64,000 bases of DNA from Candidatus Solirubrobacter pratensis (GTDB lineage Bacteria > Actinomycetota > Thermoleophilia > Solirubrobacterales > Solirubrobacteraceae): assembly GCF_000425945.1 (NCBI RefSeq), contig NZ_AUEK01000007.1:186001-250000 (forward strand). The letters run 5' to 3'. A program made the translations under genes and the position numbers. Below are positions 16,151 to 25,168 of this stretch, one piece after another; the first letter of the stretch is position 1; each line of letters starts with the position of its first letter. The notes under the pieces are model-generated. The model was not told the DNA's origin. It was given only the letters and a program-made list of their open reading frames with translations, and did not search any database.

Positions 16151-16428
16151 GCCAGCAGCCACTCGACGCTGGCCCGCCGCCCGACGACGCCGCGCCAGCC
16201 GTCCATGCGCAGGACGACCTCGCGGCGATCCATCGGCTCGCCGAGGATCCGCACGCGGCCGGTCTCGTGGCTGACGAGGTAGAGCTCGCCGGTGCCGGGC
16301 GCCCATGCGGCCGCGTAGCTCTCGCCGTCGACGGCGAGCCACCAGCGCCCGAGCTCGAGCTGATCGTCGCCCTCGCGGCGCGGATCGTCGGCGCGGAACT
16401 CGCTCAGGGAAGAGAAGACGCGAATCAC
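16036..16428 (-). CDS. Hypothetical protein, antisense overlap with upstream lipoprotein-like gene
   Basis: A protein of about 130 residues that starts at GTG 16428. The N-terminal 85 residues (FSSLSEFRADDPRR, LGRWWLAVDGESYAAAW, YLVSHETGRVRILGEP) look like a folded beta-rich domain. The last 35 or so lie antisense to the end of the 15524-16150 gene and are less protein-like. I do not recognise the family. Either the protein ends with a poorly conserved tail or the true stop has been lost. Confidence 0.55.
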   Translation of the reverse strand: MIRVFSSLSEFRADDPRREGDDQLELGRWWLAVDGESYAAAWAPGTGELYLVSHETGRVRILGEPMDRREVVLRMDGWRGVVGRRASVEWLLAQFPRGVKRATGGGIGSKGWSVCPTSLKRTFARPALVS

Positions 16429-16486
16429 ACCCGATAGCCTGGCGCCCCGGCGTCCCCGCCGCCGCACGGCTATCTGGTGTCTTTCC

Positions 16487-17437
16487 GTGTGGCCAGCCCT
16501 ACCCACCCTGGAGGTGACCGCTCCCGCCGTGAACGTGGACACGGACAAGGTCGTCGAGTTCCTGCTCGGCAGCCCGCTCGCGATCGTCGTGATCGTCGTG
16601 ATGGCGATCGTCGTCAGCCGCGTGGCCCGCCGGGCGATCAAGCGCATGCTGCGCGGCCTGCACTCCGGAGGCGTGCGCGAGCGCTTGAGCGCCGTCCGCC
16701 GCCGGACGCCCGATGCGCTGCTGGAGACCGAGGAGATCTCGATCCGCGCCACGCAGCGCATCGAGGCGCTCGCGAGCGTGCTGCGCAGCATCGTGTCCTT
16801 CGTCGTCTGGCTCGTCGCCGGACTGCTCGTCCTGGGCGAGCTCGGCTTCGACCTCGCGCCGCTGCTGGCGGGCGCCGGCATCCTCGGCGTCGCGATCGGC
16901 TTCGGCTCGCAGTCGCTGGTCAAGGACTTCCTGTCGGGCTTCTTCATCCTCGTCGAGGACCAGTTCGGCGTCGGCGACATCGTCGACCTCGAGCCCGGGA
17001 TCTCCGGCACGGTGGAGGCCGTCAGCCTGCGCACGACGCGGCTGCGGAGCGTCGACGGCACGGTCTGGCACGTGCCCAACGGGGAGATCCGCCGCGTCGG
17101 CAACATGAGCCAGCACTGGTCGCGCGCGCTGCTGGACGTCGATGTCGCCTACGACACCGACCTCTCCCACGCCCGGACGGTGATCAAGCGCGTCGCCGAC
17201 GAGCTCTGGAACGAGGGCACCGACATCCTCGAAGAGCCCGATCTGTGGGGCGTCGAGTCGCTCGGCCAGCACGCCGTGACGCTGCGGCTGGTGGTCAAGA
17301 CGCGCCCGTCGCGCCAGTGGGTCGTCGCCCGCGAGCTGCGCGAGCGCATCAAGCGCGCGTTCGACGCCGAGGGGATCGAGATCCCGTTCCCGCAGCAGAC
17401 CGTCTGGATGCGCCCGGACCCCGCCGTAGCCGGATAG
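16487..17437 (+). CDS. MscS-family mechanosensitive ion channel
   Basis: A 316-residue channel with three hydrophobic segments in the first half. The pore-lining segment is APLLAGAGILGVAIGFGSQSLVKDFLSG, split by the known glycine-rich packing motif, and is followed by the beta domain (VGDIVDLEPGISGTVEAVSLR, WHVPNGEIRRVGNMSQHW) and an alpha/beta C-terminal domain. It should open under membrane tension and release solutes during hypo-osmotic shock. GTG start; a later GTG or ATG would shorten a poorly conserved N terminus. Confidence 0.9.
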   Translation: MWPALPTLEVTAPAVNVDTDKVVEFLLGSPLAIVVIVVMAIVVSRVARRAIKRMLRGLHSGGVRERLSAVRRRTPDALLETEEISIRATQRIEALASVLRSIVSFVVWLVAGLLVLGELGFDLAPLLAGAGILGVAIGFGSQSLVKDFLSGFFILVEDQFGVGDIVDLEPGISGTVEAVSLRTTRLRSVDGTVWHVPNGEIRRVGNMSQHWSRALLDVDVAYDTDLSHARTVIKRVADELWNEGTDILEEPDLWGVESLGQHAVTLRLVVKTRPSRQWVVARELRERIKRAFDAEGIEIPFPQQTVWMRPDPAVAG

Positions 17438-17446
17438 TCTCCCGTC

Positions 17447-19075
17447 ATGGAGCCGTCATACGCATCGGGAACGTCCAGGACCCCGCTGCTCGGAGACACG
17501 ATCGGCGACAACCTGGACCGCACGATCGCCCGCTGGGGCGACCGCGAGGCGCTCGTGTCCGTGCAGCAGAGCGAGCGCTACAGCTATGCGGAGCTGGGGG
17601 AGGCGGTGGATCGCGCAGCGCGCAGCTTGATAGCCGCGGACCTGCGGGCCGGCGATCGCGTCGGCATCTGGAGCCCGAACTGCGCCGAGTGGGTGCTCGT
17701 CCAGTACGCGACGGCGAAGCTCGGGATCATCCTGGTCAACATCAATCCGGCGTACCGGACGTCCGAGCTCGAGTACGCGCTGCGCCAGTCGGGGTGCCGC
17801 ATGCTCGTCGCCGCGACGGCGTTCAAGGCCTCCGACTACGTCGCGATGGTCGGCGAGGTGCGCCCGAGCCTGCCGCGCCTCGAGCGGGTCGTCTTCATCG
17901 GCCGCGACTGGGACGGCTTCATGGCCGAGGGCGAGCGCGTGGACGCCGCCGAGATCGCGGACCGTCAGGCCGCGACGCAGTTCGACGACCCGATCAACAT
18001 CCAGTACACGAGCGGCACCACCGGATTCCCGAAGGGCGCGACGCTCAGCCACCACAACATCCTCAACAACGGCTTCTTCGTCGGCGAGGGCTGCGGTTAC
18101 ACCGAGCAGGACCGCGTCTGCATCCCCGTGCCCTACTACCACTGCTTCGGCATGGTCATGGGCAACCTCGCCTGCACCTCGCACGGCGCGTGCATGGTGA
18201 TCCCCGCGCCGGCGTTCGATCCCGAGGCGACGCTGCGCGCGGTGCAGGACGAGCGCTGCACGAGCCTCTACGGCGTCCCCACGATGTTCATCGCGGAGCT
18301 CGAGCACCCCCGCTTCGGCGACTACGACCTCTCGAGCCTGCGCACCGGGATCATGGCCGGCTCGCCGTGCCCGATCGAGACCATGCGCCGCGTCGTCTCG
18401 CAGATGCACATGGACGAGGTGACCATCTGCTACGGCATGACCGAGACCTCGCCCGTGTCGACGCAGACGGGCGCCGAGGACACGATGGAGCAGCGCGTCG
18501 GCACCGTCGGTCGCACGAGCCCGCACCTGGAGACGAAGATCGTCTCGCCGGAGACCGGCGGGATCGTCGAGCGCGGCACCCCCGGCGAGCTGTGCACCCG
18601 CGGCTACAGCGTCATGCTCGGGTACTGGGACGACGAGGAGCGCACGCGCGAGGCGATCGACCAGGCGCGCTGGATGCACACGGGCGACCTGGCGGTGATG
18701 GACGCCGACGGCTACGTGAACATCGTCGGCCGGATCAAGGACATGGTCATCCGCGGCGGGGAGAACGTCTACCCGCGCGAGATCGAGGAGTTCCTGATGG
18801 GCCACCCGGACGTCGCCGACGTGCAGGTGATCGGCGTGCCCGACGCGCGCTACGGCGAGGAGTTGATGGCGTGGATCGTGACGCGCGGCGGCGCCGAGCT
18901 CGGCCACGAGGCGGTGGCGGAGTACTGCCGCGGCAGGATCGCCCACTACAAGGTGCCCCGCTACGTTCAATGCGTGAGCGAGTTCCCGATGACGGTGACC
19001 GGCAAGGTGATGAAGTTCAAGCTGCGCGAGCAGGCGATCGAGCAGCTCGGGCTGGTACAGGAGCAGACCGCATGA
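17447..19075 (+). CDS. Acyl-CoA synthetase (AMP-binding, FadD-like)
   Basis: A 542-residue adenylating enzyme. Motifs in order: [18 protein letters not shown] (P-loop), [17 protein letters not shown], the GYSVMLGYW turn, [15 protein letters not shown] (adenine/hinge), and the C-terminal catalytic lysine in [14 protein letters not shown]. It activates a carboxylic acid, probably a medium or long fatty acid, with ATP and CoA. TAGTCT lies six bases before the ATG, consistent with its own leaderless transcript although the MscS gene ends only nine bases upstream. Confidence 0.9.
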   Translation: MEPSYASGTSRTPLLGDTIGDNLDRTIARWGDREALVSVQQSERYSYAELGEAVDRAARSLIAADLRAGDRVGIWSPNCAEWVLVQYATAKLGIILVNINPAYRTSELEYALRQSGCRMLVAATAFKASDYVAMVGEVRPSLPRLERVVFIGRDWDGFMAEGERVDAAEIADRQAATQFDDPINIQYTSGTTGFPKGATLSHHNILNNGFFVGEGCGYTEQDRVCIPVPYYHCFGMVMGNLACTSHGACMVIPAPAFDPEATLRAVQDERCTSLYGVPTMFIAELEHPRFGDYDLSSLRTGIMAGSPCPIETMRRVVSQMHMDEVTICYGMTETSPVSTQTGAEDTMEQRVGTVGRTSPHLETKIVSPETGGIVERGTPGELCTRGYSVMLGYWDDEERTREAIDQARWMHTGDLAVMDADGYVNIVGRIKDMVIRGGENVYPREIEEFLMGHPDVADVQVIGVPDARYGEELMAWIVTRGGAELGHEAVAEYCRGRIAHYKVPRYVQCVSEFPMTVTGKVMKFKLREQAIEQLGLVQEQTA

Positions 19076-19137
19076 GAGGGCGGACGGGGTCGAGCGCACG
19101 GTCGGCAATGGCACGGCCAAGCGGAGCAATCGCCTAG

Positions 19138-19764
19138 GTGTGCGGCCGGTACACGCTCTCGACCGTCGACGGTCCTGACCTGGCGCAGCGCTTCGGGCTG
19201 ATCGAGCCGCCGGCGCAGGAGACACTGGGCCGCTGCAACGTGTGCCCGACCGAGACCGTGGCGGCGGTGCTGGAGCCCGGACGGCCCGCCGCGGTCCCAT
19301 GGGGCCTGCGCCCGTTCCGCAACTCCAGGTTCGCGCCGATCAACGTGCGCGCCGAGACCGCGACCACGCGCTTCAAGTGGCGGATGGCCGGCGGGCGCGT
19401 GCTGGTCCTCGCCGACGGCTGGTACGAGTGGCTCAAGCAGGAGGCCAAGGGCGGCGCGCGGATTCCGTTCCGCTACACGGTCGACGGCGGGGCGCCGTTC
19501 GCGTTCGCCGGCCTCTACGACGGCACCGGCGTCGCGATCGTCACGACGACCGCGAACGAGATCGCCGCGCCGGTGCACGACCGGATGCCGGTGATCCTTC
19601 CGGATCCGGACGCCGAGGCGGCGTGGCTGAGCCGCGACGTGGGGATCGCGGAGGCCGCGGAGCTGCTCGTGCCGCTGGCGTCCGAGCGCGTGTCCGTCGC
19701 GCCCGCGAATCCCGCCGTCAACAAGGCTGGAGTGGAGGGGCGCGAGCTCCTCACGGCACCCTAA
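19138..19764 (+). CDS. SRAP-domain protein (HMCES/YedK-like abasic site shield)
   Basis: A 208-residue SRAP protein. The start is fixed because Cys2 (MCGRYTL) is the residue that bonds to abasic sites in single-stranded DNA. Other conserved residues are visible: NVCPTETV, WGLRPF, PINVRAET, WYEWL and VHDRMPVILP. These proteins cap abasic sites during replication and later release themselves. GTG start directly after an intergenic stretch of 62 bases. No LexA box was seen upstream. Confidence 0.9.
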   Translation: MCGRYTLSTVDGPDLAQRFGLIEPPAQETLGRCNVCPTETVAAVLEPGRPAAVPWGLRPFRNSRFAPINVRAETATTRFKWRMAGGRVLVLADGWYEWLKQEAKGGARIPFRYTVDGGAPFAFAGLYDGTGVAIVTTTANEIAAPVHDRMPVILPDPDAEAAWLSRDVGIAEAAELLVPLASERVSVAPANPAVNKAGVEGRELLTAP

Positions 19765-19787
19765 TCTGCCAGGCTTTCGGCTTGGAA

Positions 19788-21557
19788 GTGGGCCACGTCG
19801 CGCTCGGTGTGGGCGCCCTGCTCGCGGCGGGGATCGCCGCGTCGCTGCTCGCCGGGCGGTTGCGCCTACCCGGCCTCGTCCTGGTGCTCGTCCTCGGGAT
19901 GGCGATCGGTACCGACGGGACCGGCTGGATCGACTTCGGCGACTTCGGCGCCGCCCAGGACGCCGCCGTCGTCGCGCTCGCGCTGATCCTCTACGAGGGC
20001 GGGCTCTCCAGCGGCTGGAGCGAGATCAGGCCGGTGATCGGCGTCTCGATCGCGCTCGCGACGCTGGGCACGCTGATCACGGCGGCGCTGACCGCGCTGG
20101 TCGCCGCCTGGCTGCTCGACCTCGACGCACTGCACGCCCTGCTCGCGGGCTCCACGGTCGCCGCGACCGACGCCGCGGCGGTGTTCGCGGTGCTGCGCGG
20201 CTCGACGCTGCGGCGCAAGCTGGCGCGCACGCTGGAGGGCGAATCGGGCGTCAACGACCCCGTCGCGGTGCTGCTCGTGCTCGGGTGCATCGAGGCGATC
20301 GAGCACGCGGACTTCGGCCTGCTCGACGCGCTCTGGCTGGCGGCGCGCGAGCTCGCGATCGGCGCCGGCGCCGGGCTCGCGGCCGGCCTCCTGGGCGTCT
20401 GGATCCTGCGCCGCGTCACGCTCCCGTCGGCCGGTCTGTATCCCGTCGCCTCGATCGCGCTGGCCGGGCTCGCGTTCGGCGGCGCCCAGTCGCTGCACGG
20501 CTCCGGCTTCCTCGCCGCGTTCCTCGCCGGTCTGGTGGTCGGCAGCGTCTCGACGCCGGCGCGGCGCACGATCGTGACGTTCCACGAGGGCATCGCGTGG
20601 GTCGCGCAGCTCGCGCTGTTCCTCATGCTCGGCCTGCTGGTCTTCCCGCACGAGCTGGTCGACATCATCCCCGAGGGCACGGCGATCGCGATCGCGACCG
20701 CCGTGCTCGCGCGCCCGCTCGCCGCGCTCGCGGTGGCGCACGGCTTCACCGCCCCCGAGCGGCTGCTGCTCGGGTGGGCGGGGCTGCGCGGCGCGACGCC
20801 GATCGTGTTCGCGACGTTCCCCGTGACGGCGGGGATCGACGGCGGGACGACGATCTTCAACGTCGCGTTCTTCGTCGTGCTGCTCTCGACCGTGATCCAG
20901 GGGCTGAGCATCGAGCCGGTCGCGCGGATGCTCCGCGTGACCAGCGACGAGGCGGCGATCCCCGAGCCGCTGGTCGAGCCGGTGCTGCTCAACCGGCTCG
21001 GGGCCGAGACGATCCAGTTCCCGATCCGGCCGGGCGACGCGATCGAGGGCCGCCCGGTGCGCGAGCTGGGCCTCCCGCGCGAAGCGCTGCTGAACATCAT
21101 CGTGCGCGGCGACCGCGCGATCCCGCCGCGCGGCTCGACCGTCGTGCAGGCGGGCGACCAGCTCCACGTGCTCGTGCGCCAGGAGGTGGCGCTCGAGTTC
21201 CGCGCGCTGATGCAGCGCTGGCGCTCGGGCCCGATCGTCGGCCCGGAGCGCAGGCGCCCGCGCCCGCGAAGCCGCCCCTCGGTCACGACGATCCGGCCCT
21301 GGCTGCAGGCCGACGGCGATCCGCAGCGCCCCCGGAAGGTGCTCAACCAGGACGTCGTCGAGCAACTGCGCACCCGGCGCGACGAGCCGGGGGCGCTCGT
21401 CGCGCTCGACGACGGGCGCTACGCCGTGTCGGGCCCCCTGCTGGCGATCGGCCCCTCGAGCGAGCTGCAGGCGTTCGCCCGCCGCCGCCTCTCGACCGCG
21501 AAGACGCCCGGCGAACGAGCGTGGTGGCAGGAGGTCGTCGGCGCGCTAGCGCGTTGA
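19788..21557 (+). CDS. Monovalent cation/proton antiporter with RCK_C domain (CPA1, K+/H+)
   Basis: A protein of about 589 residues. A 12-13 segment antiporter domain (residues 1-385) carries the ion site GESGVNDPVAVLL. A regulatory part follows with a TrkA-C-like fold (about 400-485; ETIQFPIRPGDAIEGRPVREL and AGDQLHVLV) and an additional C-terminal domain. This layout matches CvrA/NhaP2-type potassium-proton antiporters, which export K+ or Na+ under regulation by ligands at the RCK_C domain. The start is either GTG 19788 or TTG 19782, two codons earlier. Confidence 0.87.
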   Translation: MGHVALGVGALLAAGIAASLLAGRLRLPGLVLVLVLGMAIGTDGTGWIDFGDFGAAQDAAVVALALILYEGGLSSGWSEIRPVIGVSIALATLGTLITAALTALVAAWLLDLDALHALLAGSTVAATDAAAVFAVLRGSTLRRKLARTLEGESGVNDPVAVLLVLGCIEAIEHADFGLLDALWLAARELAIGAGAGLAAGLLGVWILRRVTLPSAGLYPVASIALAGLAFGGAQSLHGSGFLAAFLAGLVVGSVSTPARRTIVTFHEGIAWVAQLALFLMLGLLVFPHELVDIIPEGTAIAIATAVLARPLAALAVAHGFTAPERLLLGWAGLRGATPIVFATFPVTAGIDGGTTIFNVAFFVVLLSTVIQGLSIEPVARMLRVTSDEAAIPEPLVEPVLLNRLGAETIQFPIRPGDAIEGRPVRELGLPREALLNIIVRGDRAIPPRGSTVVQAGDQLHVLVRQEVALEFRALMQRWRSGPIVGPERRRPRPRSRPSVTTIRPWLQADGDPQRPRKVLNQDVVEQLRTRRDEPGALVALDDGRYAVSGPLLAIGPSSELQAFARRRLSTAKTPGERAWWQEVVGALAR

Positions 21558-21701
21558 GCGGCAGACCAGCGCGCCTGTGGCGCAGACCATCACGAGCCCG
21601 GCGACGGCGGCGGCCACGCCGAGCAGCTGACCCCAGAGCACGAACGTCGCGAGCACGAAGAGCGCGAAGGCCAGCAGTCCGGTGAGGCTGGCGGCGGTCA
21701 T
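21546..21701 (-). CDS. Small two-segment membrane protein
   Basis: A 51-residue protein with two hydrophobic helices (LLAFALFVLATFVLWG and VAAAVAGLVMVCATGALV) and a short basic tail. It is not recognised. It ends convergent with the antiporter gene, with a 12-base overlap. Coding is supported by the clean hydrophobic pattern only. Confidence 0.5.
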   Translation of the reverse strand: MTAASLTGLLAFALFVLATFVLWGQLLGVAAAVAGLVMVCATGALVCRSTR

Positions 21702-21799
21702 CGCGGGGTGCACGACGCACAATGTGGCAGCGCGCGGCACCGGCGACGGTGAAGGCAACAGGCGGGCGCAGGGTGCGGTTCCCCGCCCCTCCGGCCGGC

Positions 21800-22375
21800 C
21801 TACTTCAGGTCGATCACGCGCGCCCCGTTGACGTAGAAGACCTCGGTGTCGCCGATGTGGTCGACGATCCGGCCCGGCTGCGGGTGCGTGTGGCCGTGCA
21901 GGAGCCAGCGCGGGCGCTGCCTCCAGACGTACTCGCGCAGCGCGTCGAAGCCGATGTGCGCGACGTCGTCCGGATCGTCGTTGACGCCGCGCGGCGGGCA
22001 GTGGCACACGAGCACGTCGGCGGCCGGCAGCCTGCGCGCCAGCTTGGACGCCTGCTGCTGCGTGTACGACGGGCCGACGCGCCGGCCCGGGGAGGACCAG
22101 CGGTAGGTGACGCAGCCCTCGAAGCCCGCGAACGACGGGCCGCCGTCGAGCTGGATCCGGTTCAGGTGCAGGTCGTCGATCCCGAACCAGGTCATGTACG
22201 GCTCGTCGTCGTGGTTGCCGTAGACGCCGAGCTTGGGGAGCGCGATGCGGTCGAGCGTCTCCAGCCAGCTCGGCTGCAGGTCACCCAGCGTGACGATCGC
22301 CTCCACGTCGTGCTGGCGCGCCAGCGTGGAGACCTCCGCGTGCGACGGCCGGTCGGCGAGGGCGAGCACTCGCAT
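21800..22375 (-). CDS. Metallophosphoesterase
   Basis: A 191-residue calcineurin-type phosphoesterase with ALADRPSH, TLGDLQPSW, GVYGNHDDEPY, LVCHCPPRG and LHGHTHPQPG, which supply the two-metal centre. Small members of this kind hydrolyse phosphodiesters or nucleotides; the substrate is unknown. The ATG at 22375 is preferred over an in-frame TTG at 22390. It diverges from the J-domain gene with only 22 bases between start codons, so the two promoters overlap. Confidence 0.85.
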   Translation of the reverse strand: MRVLALADRPSHAEVSTLARQHDVEAIVTLGDLQPSWLETLDRIALPKLGVYGNHDDEPYMTWFGIDDLHLNRIQLDGGPSFAGFEGCVTYRWSSPGRRVGPSYTQQQASKLARRLPAADVLVCHCPPRGVNDDPDDVAHIGFDALREYVWRQRPRWLLHGHTHPQPGRIVDHIGDTEVFYVNGARVIDLK

Positions 22376-22397
22376 CTGCGCTCGGCACAATGACAGG

Positions 22398-22970
22398 GTG
22401 GATCCCTACGCCGTGCTCGGCGTGCGGCCGGGCTCGACGGAGCAGGAGGTCGCCGCCGCCTACAAGCAGCTCGCAAAGCAATGGCATCCCGACCGAGGCG
22501 CAGGCGAGGAGGGCACGCGCCGGATGGCGGAGATCAACGTCGCCTACGACGTCCTGCGCGCCGGCGACGCCCGCGACCCGGCGGGCGCGACGGCACCCGA
22601 GCCGGAGGGCACACGGCGCGGCGGGCTCGGCGGCTGGCTGCCGCAGTGGATGCGGCGCGCGCTCGGCTATGAGCTGCTGCAGTCGCTGACCGAGGGCGAG
22701 GAGGTGCTCGTGGTCACGCCCGCCTCGATGTCGGCGAGCCCGCGCACGATCCTCGCCGTGACAGAGCGGCGGCTGCTGTGGCTACTCGACGACGCGGTGG
22801 TCGCGCGCGTGCGCTCGCTCCCGTTCCGTGACGTCGCGATCGTGCAGGAGCGCCGCCGGCGCCGCCATGTGAGCCTCACCGTGCGCACGCTCACGGGCCG
22901 CCGGCACGTGTTCCACGAGCTGCGCCCGCACACCGCGGCCACGATCGCGAAGCATGTGCGTCCTGCCTGA
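22398..22970 (+). CDS. J-domain protein with C-terminal PH-like domain
   Basis: A 190-residue protein. Residues 1-58 form a J domain with the HPD tripeptide intact (AKQWHPDRGAG), which would stimulate a DnaK ATPase. Residues 95-190 (LTEGEEVLVVTPASM, TILAVTERRLLWLLDD, VSLTVRTLTGRRHVF) resemble a bacterial PH-like domain. The G/F and zinc-finger parts of DnaJ are absent. The GTG at 22398 is preceded by CACAAT with a six-base gap. The combination suggests recruitment of DnaK to a particular site or client. Confidence 0.8.
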   Translation: MDPYAVLGVRPGSTEQEVAAAYKQLAKQWHPDRGAGEEGTRRMAEINVAYDVLRAGDARDPAGATAPEPEGTRRGGLGGWLPQWMRRALGYELLQSLTEGEEVLVVTPASMSASPRTILAVTERRLLWLLDDAVVARVRSLPFRDVAIVQERRRRRHVSLTVRTLTGRRHVFHELRPHTAATIAKHVRPA

Positions 22971-22978
22971 CGGCTACC

Positions 22979-25168
22979 GTGAATCGGTCTGAGATGCGCC
23001 TGGTAGAGCCCGCCAACAACGTCGAGCTGCGCAAGAACGCGCAGGGCCACGAGTCGATCGTGTTCGCGTTCCCATACCGCGCCGACGTCGTGGACGCGGT
23101 GCGGGCGATCCCCGGCCGCCGCTTCGACTGGCAGGCGAAGGAGTGGTGGGCGCCGCGGGCGGACGCCACCGCCGCCTACGTCCAAGGCGTGCTCGAGCGC
23201 TTCCCGGAGCTGCAGGTCGCGCCGGACGTCGAGGAGTGGCTGTCGCGTGCGGTCAAGGGCTGGGTCGGCCGCGTCACCGCGGCGCGGCGTGAAGGCAAGG
23301 GCTGGTTCGTGCTGGACACGATCGCCGGCGAGCTGCCTCCGGAGCTGGAGGCCGAGGTGCGGCGCGACGACGGCGACGAGCCGCCCGGTCCGCGGCGCTG
23401 GCTGCCGTTCACCGAGGAGGTCGCGAACGAGCTGCTCGAGCTTGCCGGCGCTCGCCTGGATCCGCGTGCGCTGCGCTGCGCCAGCCGCCTCCAGGTCGGC
23501 CTGACGCCGGCGCCGGCGACGCTCTCGCTGGTCGAGAGCTACGGCGAGCCGCGCTTCAAGCTCGACGTCAACTGGGACCCGGACGTCGTCAGGCTCTTCA
23601 CCGAGCTGCCCGCCGCCGAGGCGCACGGCCGTACGGTCCCGATCGACCCGTACCTGCTCGAGCCGCTCGAGCACTTCATCCGCGTCCACGGGATCGACGT
23701 CGGGGCCAACGCGGTCGACGTGCTGGCGCGGCTGCGCACCGAGCACGATGCCGCGATCGGCGCCGTGCGGCGCTCGCGCTCGGCCGAGGGCGAGCCGCTG
23801 ACCTGCGAGGAGCGGCTGGGCGGCGAGCTGCGGCCGTTCCAGCGCGCCGGCGTCGCCTACGCCCTGGAGTCGCGGCGGCTGTTCCTGGCCGACGAGCAGG
23901 GGCTCGGCAAGACGGTCCAGGCGCTCGCCGCGCTCGAGCAGGACGGCGCGTTCCCGGCCGTGATCGTCTGCCCGGCGTCGCTGAAGCTCAACTGGAAGCG
24001 GGAGGCCGAGCACTGGCTCCCGCACCGCTCGCTGCACGTCGTCATGGGCGGCGGGAAGGCGATCCCGAAGGCCGACATCACCGTCCTCAACTACGAGATC
24101 GTCCACGCGCACCGCGAGCGGCTCGCGATCGCGCGGCCGAAGGCGCTCGTGCTGGACGAGTCGCATTACGTCAAGAACCCCGCCGCCAAGCGCACGCGCG
24201 CCGTGCGCCGGCTCGCCGAGGGGCTGCCGCAGGGCGCGCTGAAGCTCGCACTGACCGGCACGCCGGTGATGAACCACCCGGACGAGCTGATCGCGCAGCT
24301 GCGGATCCTGGGCCGGCTGGAGGAGTTCGGCTCCGGCGCGCGCTTCAAGCGCCGCTTCCAGGGCGCGGGCGCAGAAGAGCGGATCCACTGGCACCTGCGC
24401 CGCACGTGCTTCGTCCGGCGGCTCAAGAAGGACGTGCTCCCGCAGCTGCCGGCGAAGCGCCAGGTCGTCGTCCCCGTGGCGCTCGACAACGAACGCGACT
24501 ACCGGCTGGCCGAGAAGGACGTCGTCGCGTGGCTGCAGGAGCAGCCGCTGGAGCTGTCGGAGCTGGAGTCCAAGAAGGCGGCGATGCTGCGCGCCGAGCG
24601 CCTGGCGCAGCTCAACGTGCTGCGGCGCGTCGCCGCCCGCGGGAAGCTCGGCGCGGCGCTGGCCTGGATCGACGACTTCCTGGCCTCCGAGGAGCCGCTG
24701 GTCGTGTTCGCCGGCCATCGCGAGATCCAGGAGGCGCTCGTCCAGCGCTTCCCCGACGCCGTCCATGTCGTCGGCGCCGACGACGTGCCGGCGCGCGACC
24801 GGGCGGTGCGCGCCTTCCAGGAGCCCGGCGGCCCGCTGCTGATGATCTGTTCCACGCGCGTCGGCGGCCAGGGGCTGACGCTCACCCGCGCGTCCAACGT
24901 CGCGTTCCTGGATCTCGAGTGGAGCCCGGCGATGCACGACCAGGCCGAGGACCGCACGCACCGCATCGGCCAGCGCGACGCGGTCACCGCGTGGTACCTG
25001 CTGGCGGCGGAGACGATCGACGAGGACATGGCGACCGTGCTCGCGCGCAAGCGCGGGATCGTCGGCGCCGTGACCGACGGGCGCCGCGACGAGTCCGAGG
25101 CCGTCATCCAGTCGGTCGTGAAGTCGCTGCGCGGCAAGCCGCTGCGGCGGCTCAGGGCAGTCGCGTAG
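22979..25168 (+). CDS. SNF2-family DEAD/DEAH-like helicase
   Basis: A protein of about 729 residues. The N-terminal 270 residues form an accessory region that includes a HARP-like stretch (FDWQAKEWWAPR). The helicase core follows: Walker A ADEQGLGKTVQALA, DESHYVKNPAAKRT (DEAH-type box), ALTGTPVMNHPDELI, and the C-terminal RecA lobe with CSTRVGGQGLTLTRA and DRTHRIGQRDAV. The resemblance is to SMARCAL1-type annealing helicases, which remodel stalled forks; in bacteria the role is unproven. Start GTG 22979 or ATG 22994. Confidence 0.88.
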   Translation: MNRSEMRLVEPANNVELRKNAQGHESIVFAFPYRADVVDAVRAIPGRRFDWQAKEWWAPRADATAAYVQGVLERFPELQVAPDVEEWLSRAVKGWVGRVTAARREGKGWFVLDTIAGELPPELEAEVRRDDGDEPPGPRRWLPFTEEVANELLELAGARLDPRALRCASRLQVGLTPAPATLSLVESYGEPRFKLDVNWDPDVVRLFTELPAAEAHGRTVPIDPYLLEPLEHFIRVHGIDVGANAVDVLARLRTEHDAAIGAVRRSRSAEGEPLTCEERLGGELRPFQRAGVAYALESRRLFLADEQGLGKTVQALAALEQDGAFPAVIVCPASLKLNWKREAEHWLPHRSLHVVMGGGKAIPKADITVLNYEIVHAHRERLAIARPKALVLDESHYVKNPAAKRTRAVRRLAEGLPQGALKLALTGTPVMNHPDELIAQLRILGRLEEFGSGARFKRRFQGAGAEERIHWHLRRTCFVRRLKKDVLPQLPAKRQVVVPVALDNERDYRLAEKDVVAWLQEQPLELSELESKKAAMLRAERLAQLNVLRRVAARGKLGAALAWIDDFLASEEPLVVFAGHREIQEALVQRFPDAVHVVGADDVPARDRAVRAFQEPGGPLLMICSTRVGGQGLTLTRASNVAFLDLEWSPAMHDQAEDRTHRIGQRDAVTAWYLLAAETIDEDMATVLARKRGIVGAVTDGRRDESEAVIQSVVKSLRGKPLRRLRAVA

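Noticed and set aside
16477..19137. An 886-codon open frame parallel to the MscS and acyl-CoA ligase genes.
   Set aside because: The composition is repetitive Arg/Gly/Ala without domains, while both real genes in other frames are complete.
21724..21796. A tRNA-like 3' half: GCGGTTCCCCGC resembles a T arm, followed by CCCCTCC as an acceptor strand.
   Set aside because: The loop is too short, no matching GGAGGGG strand or anticodon arm is found upstream, and no CCA follows. At most it is a decayed tRNA remnant.
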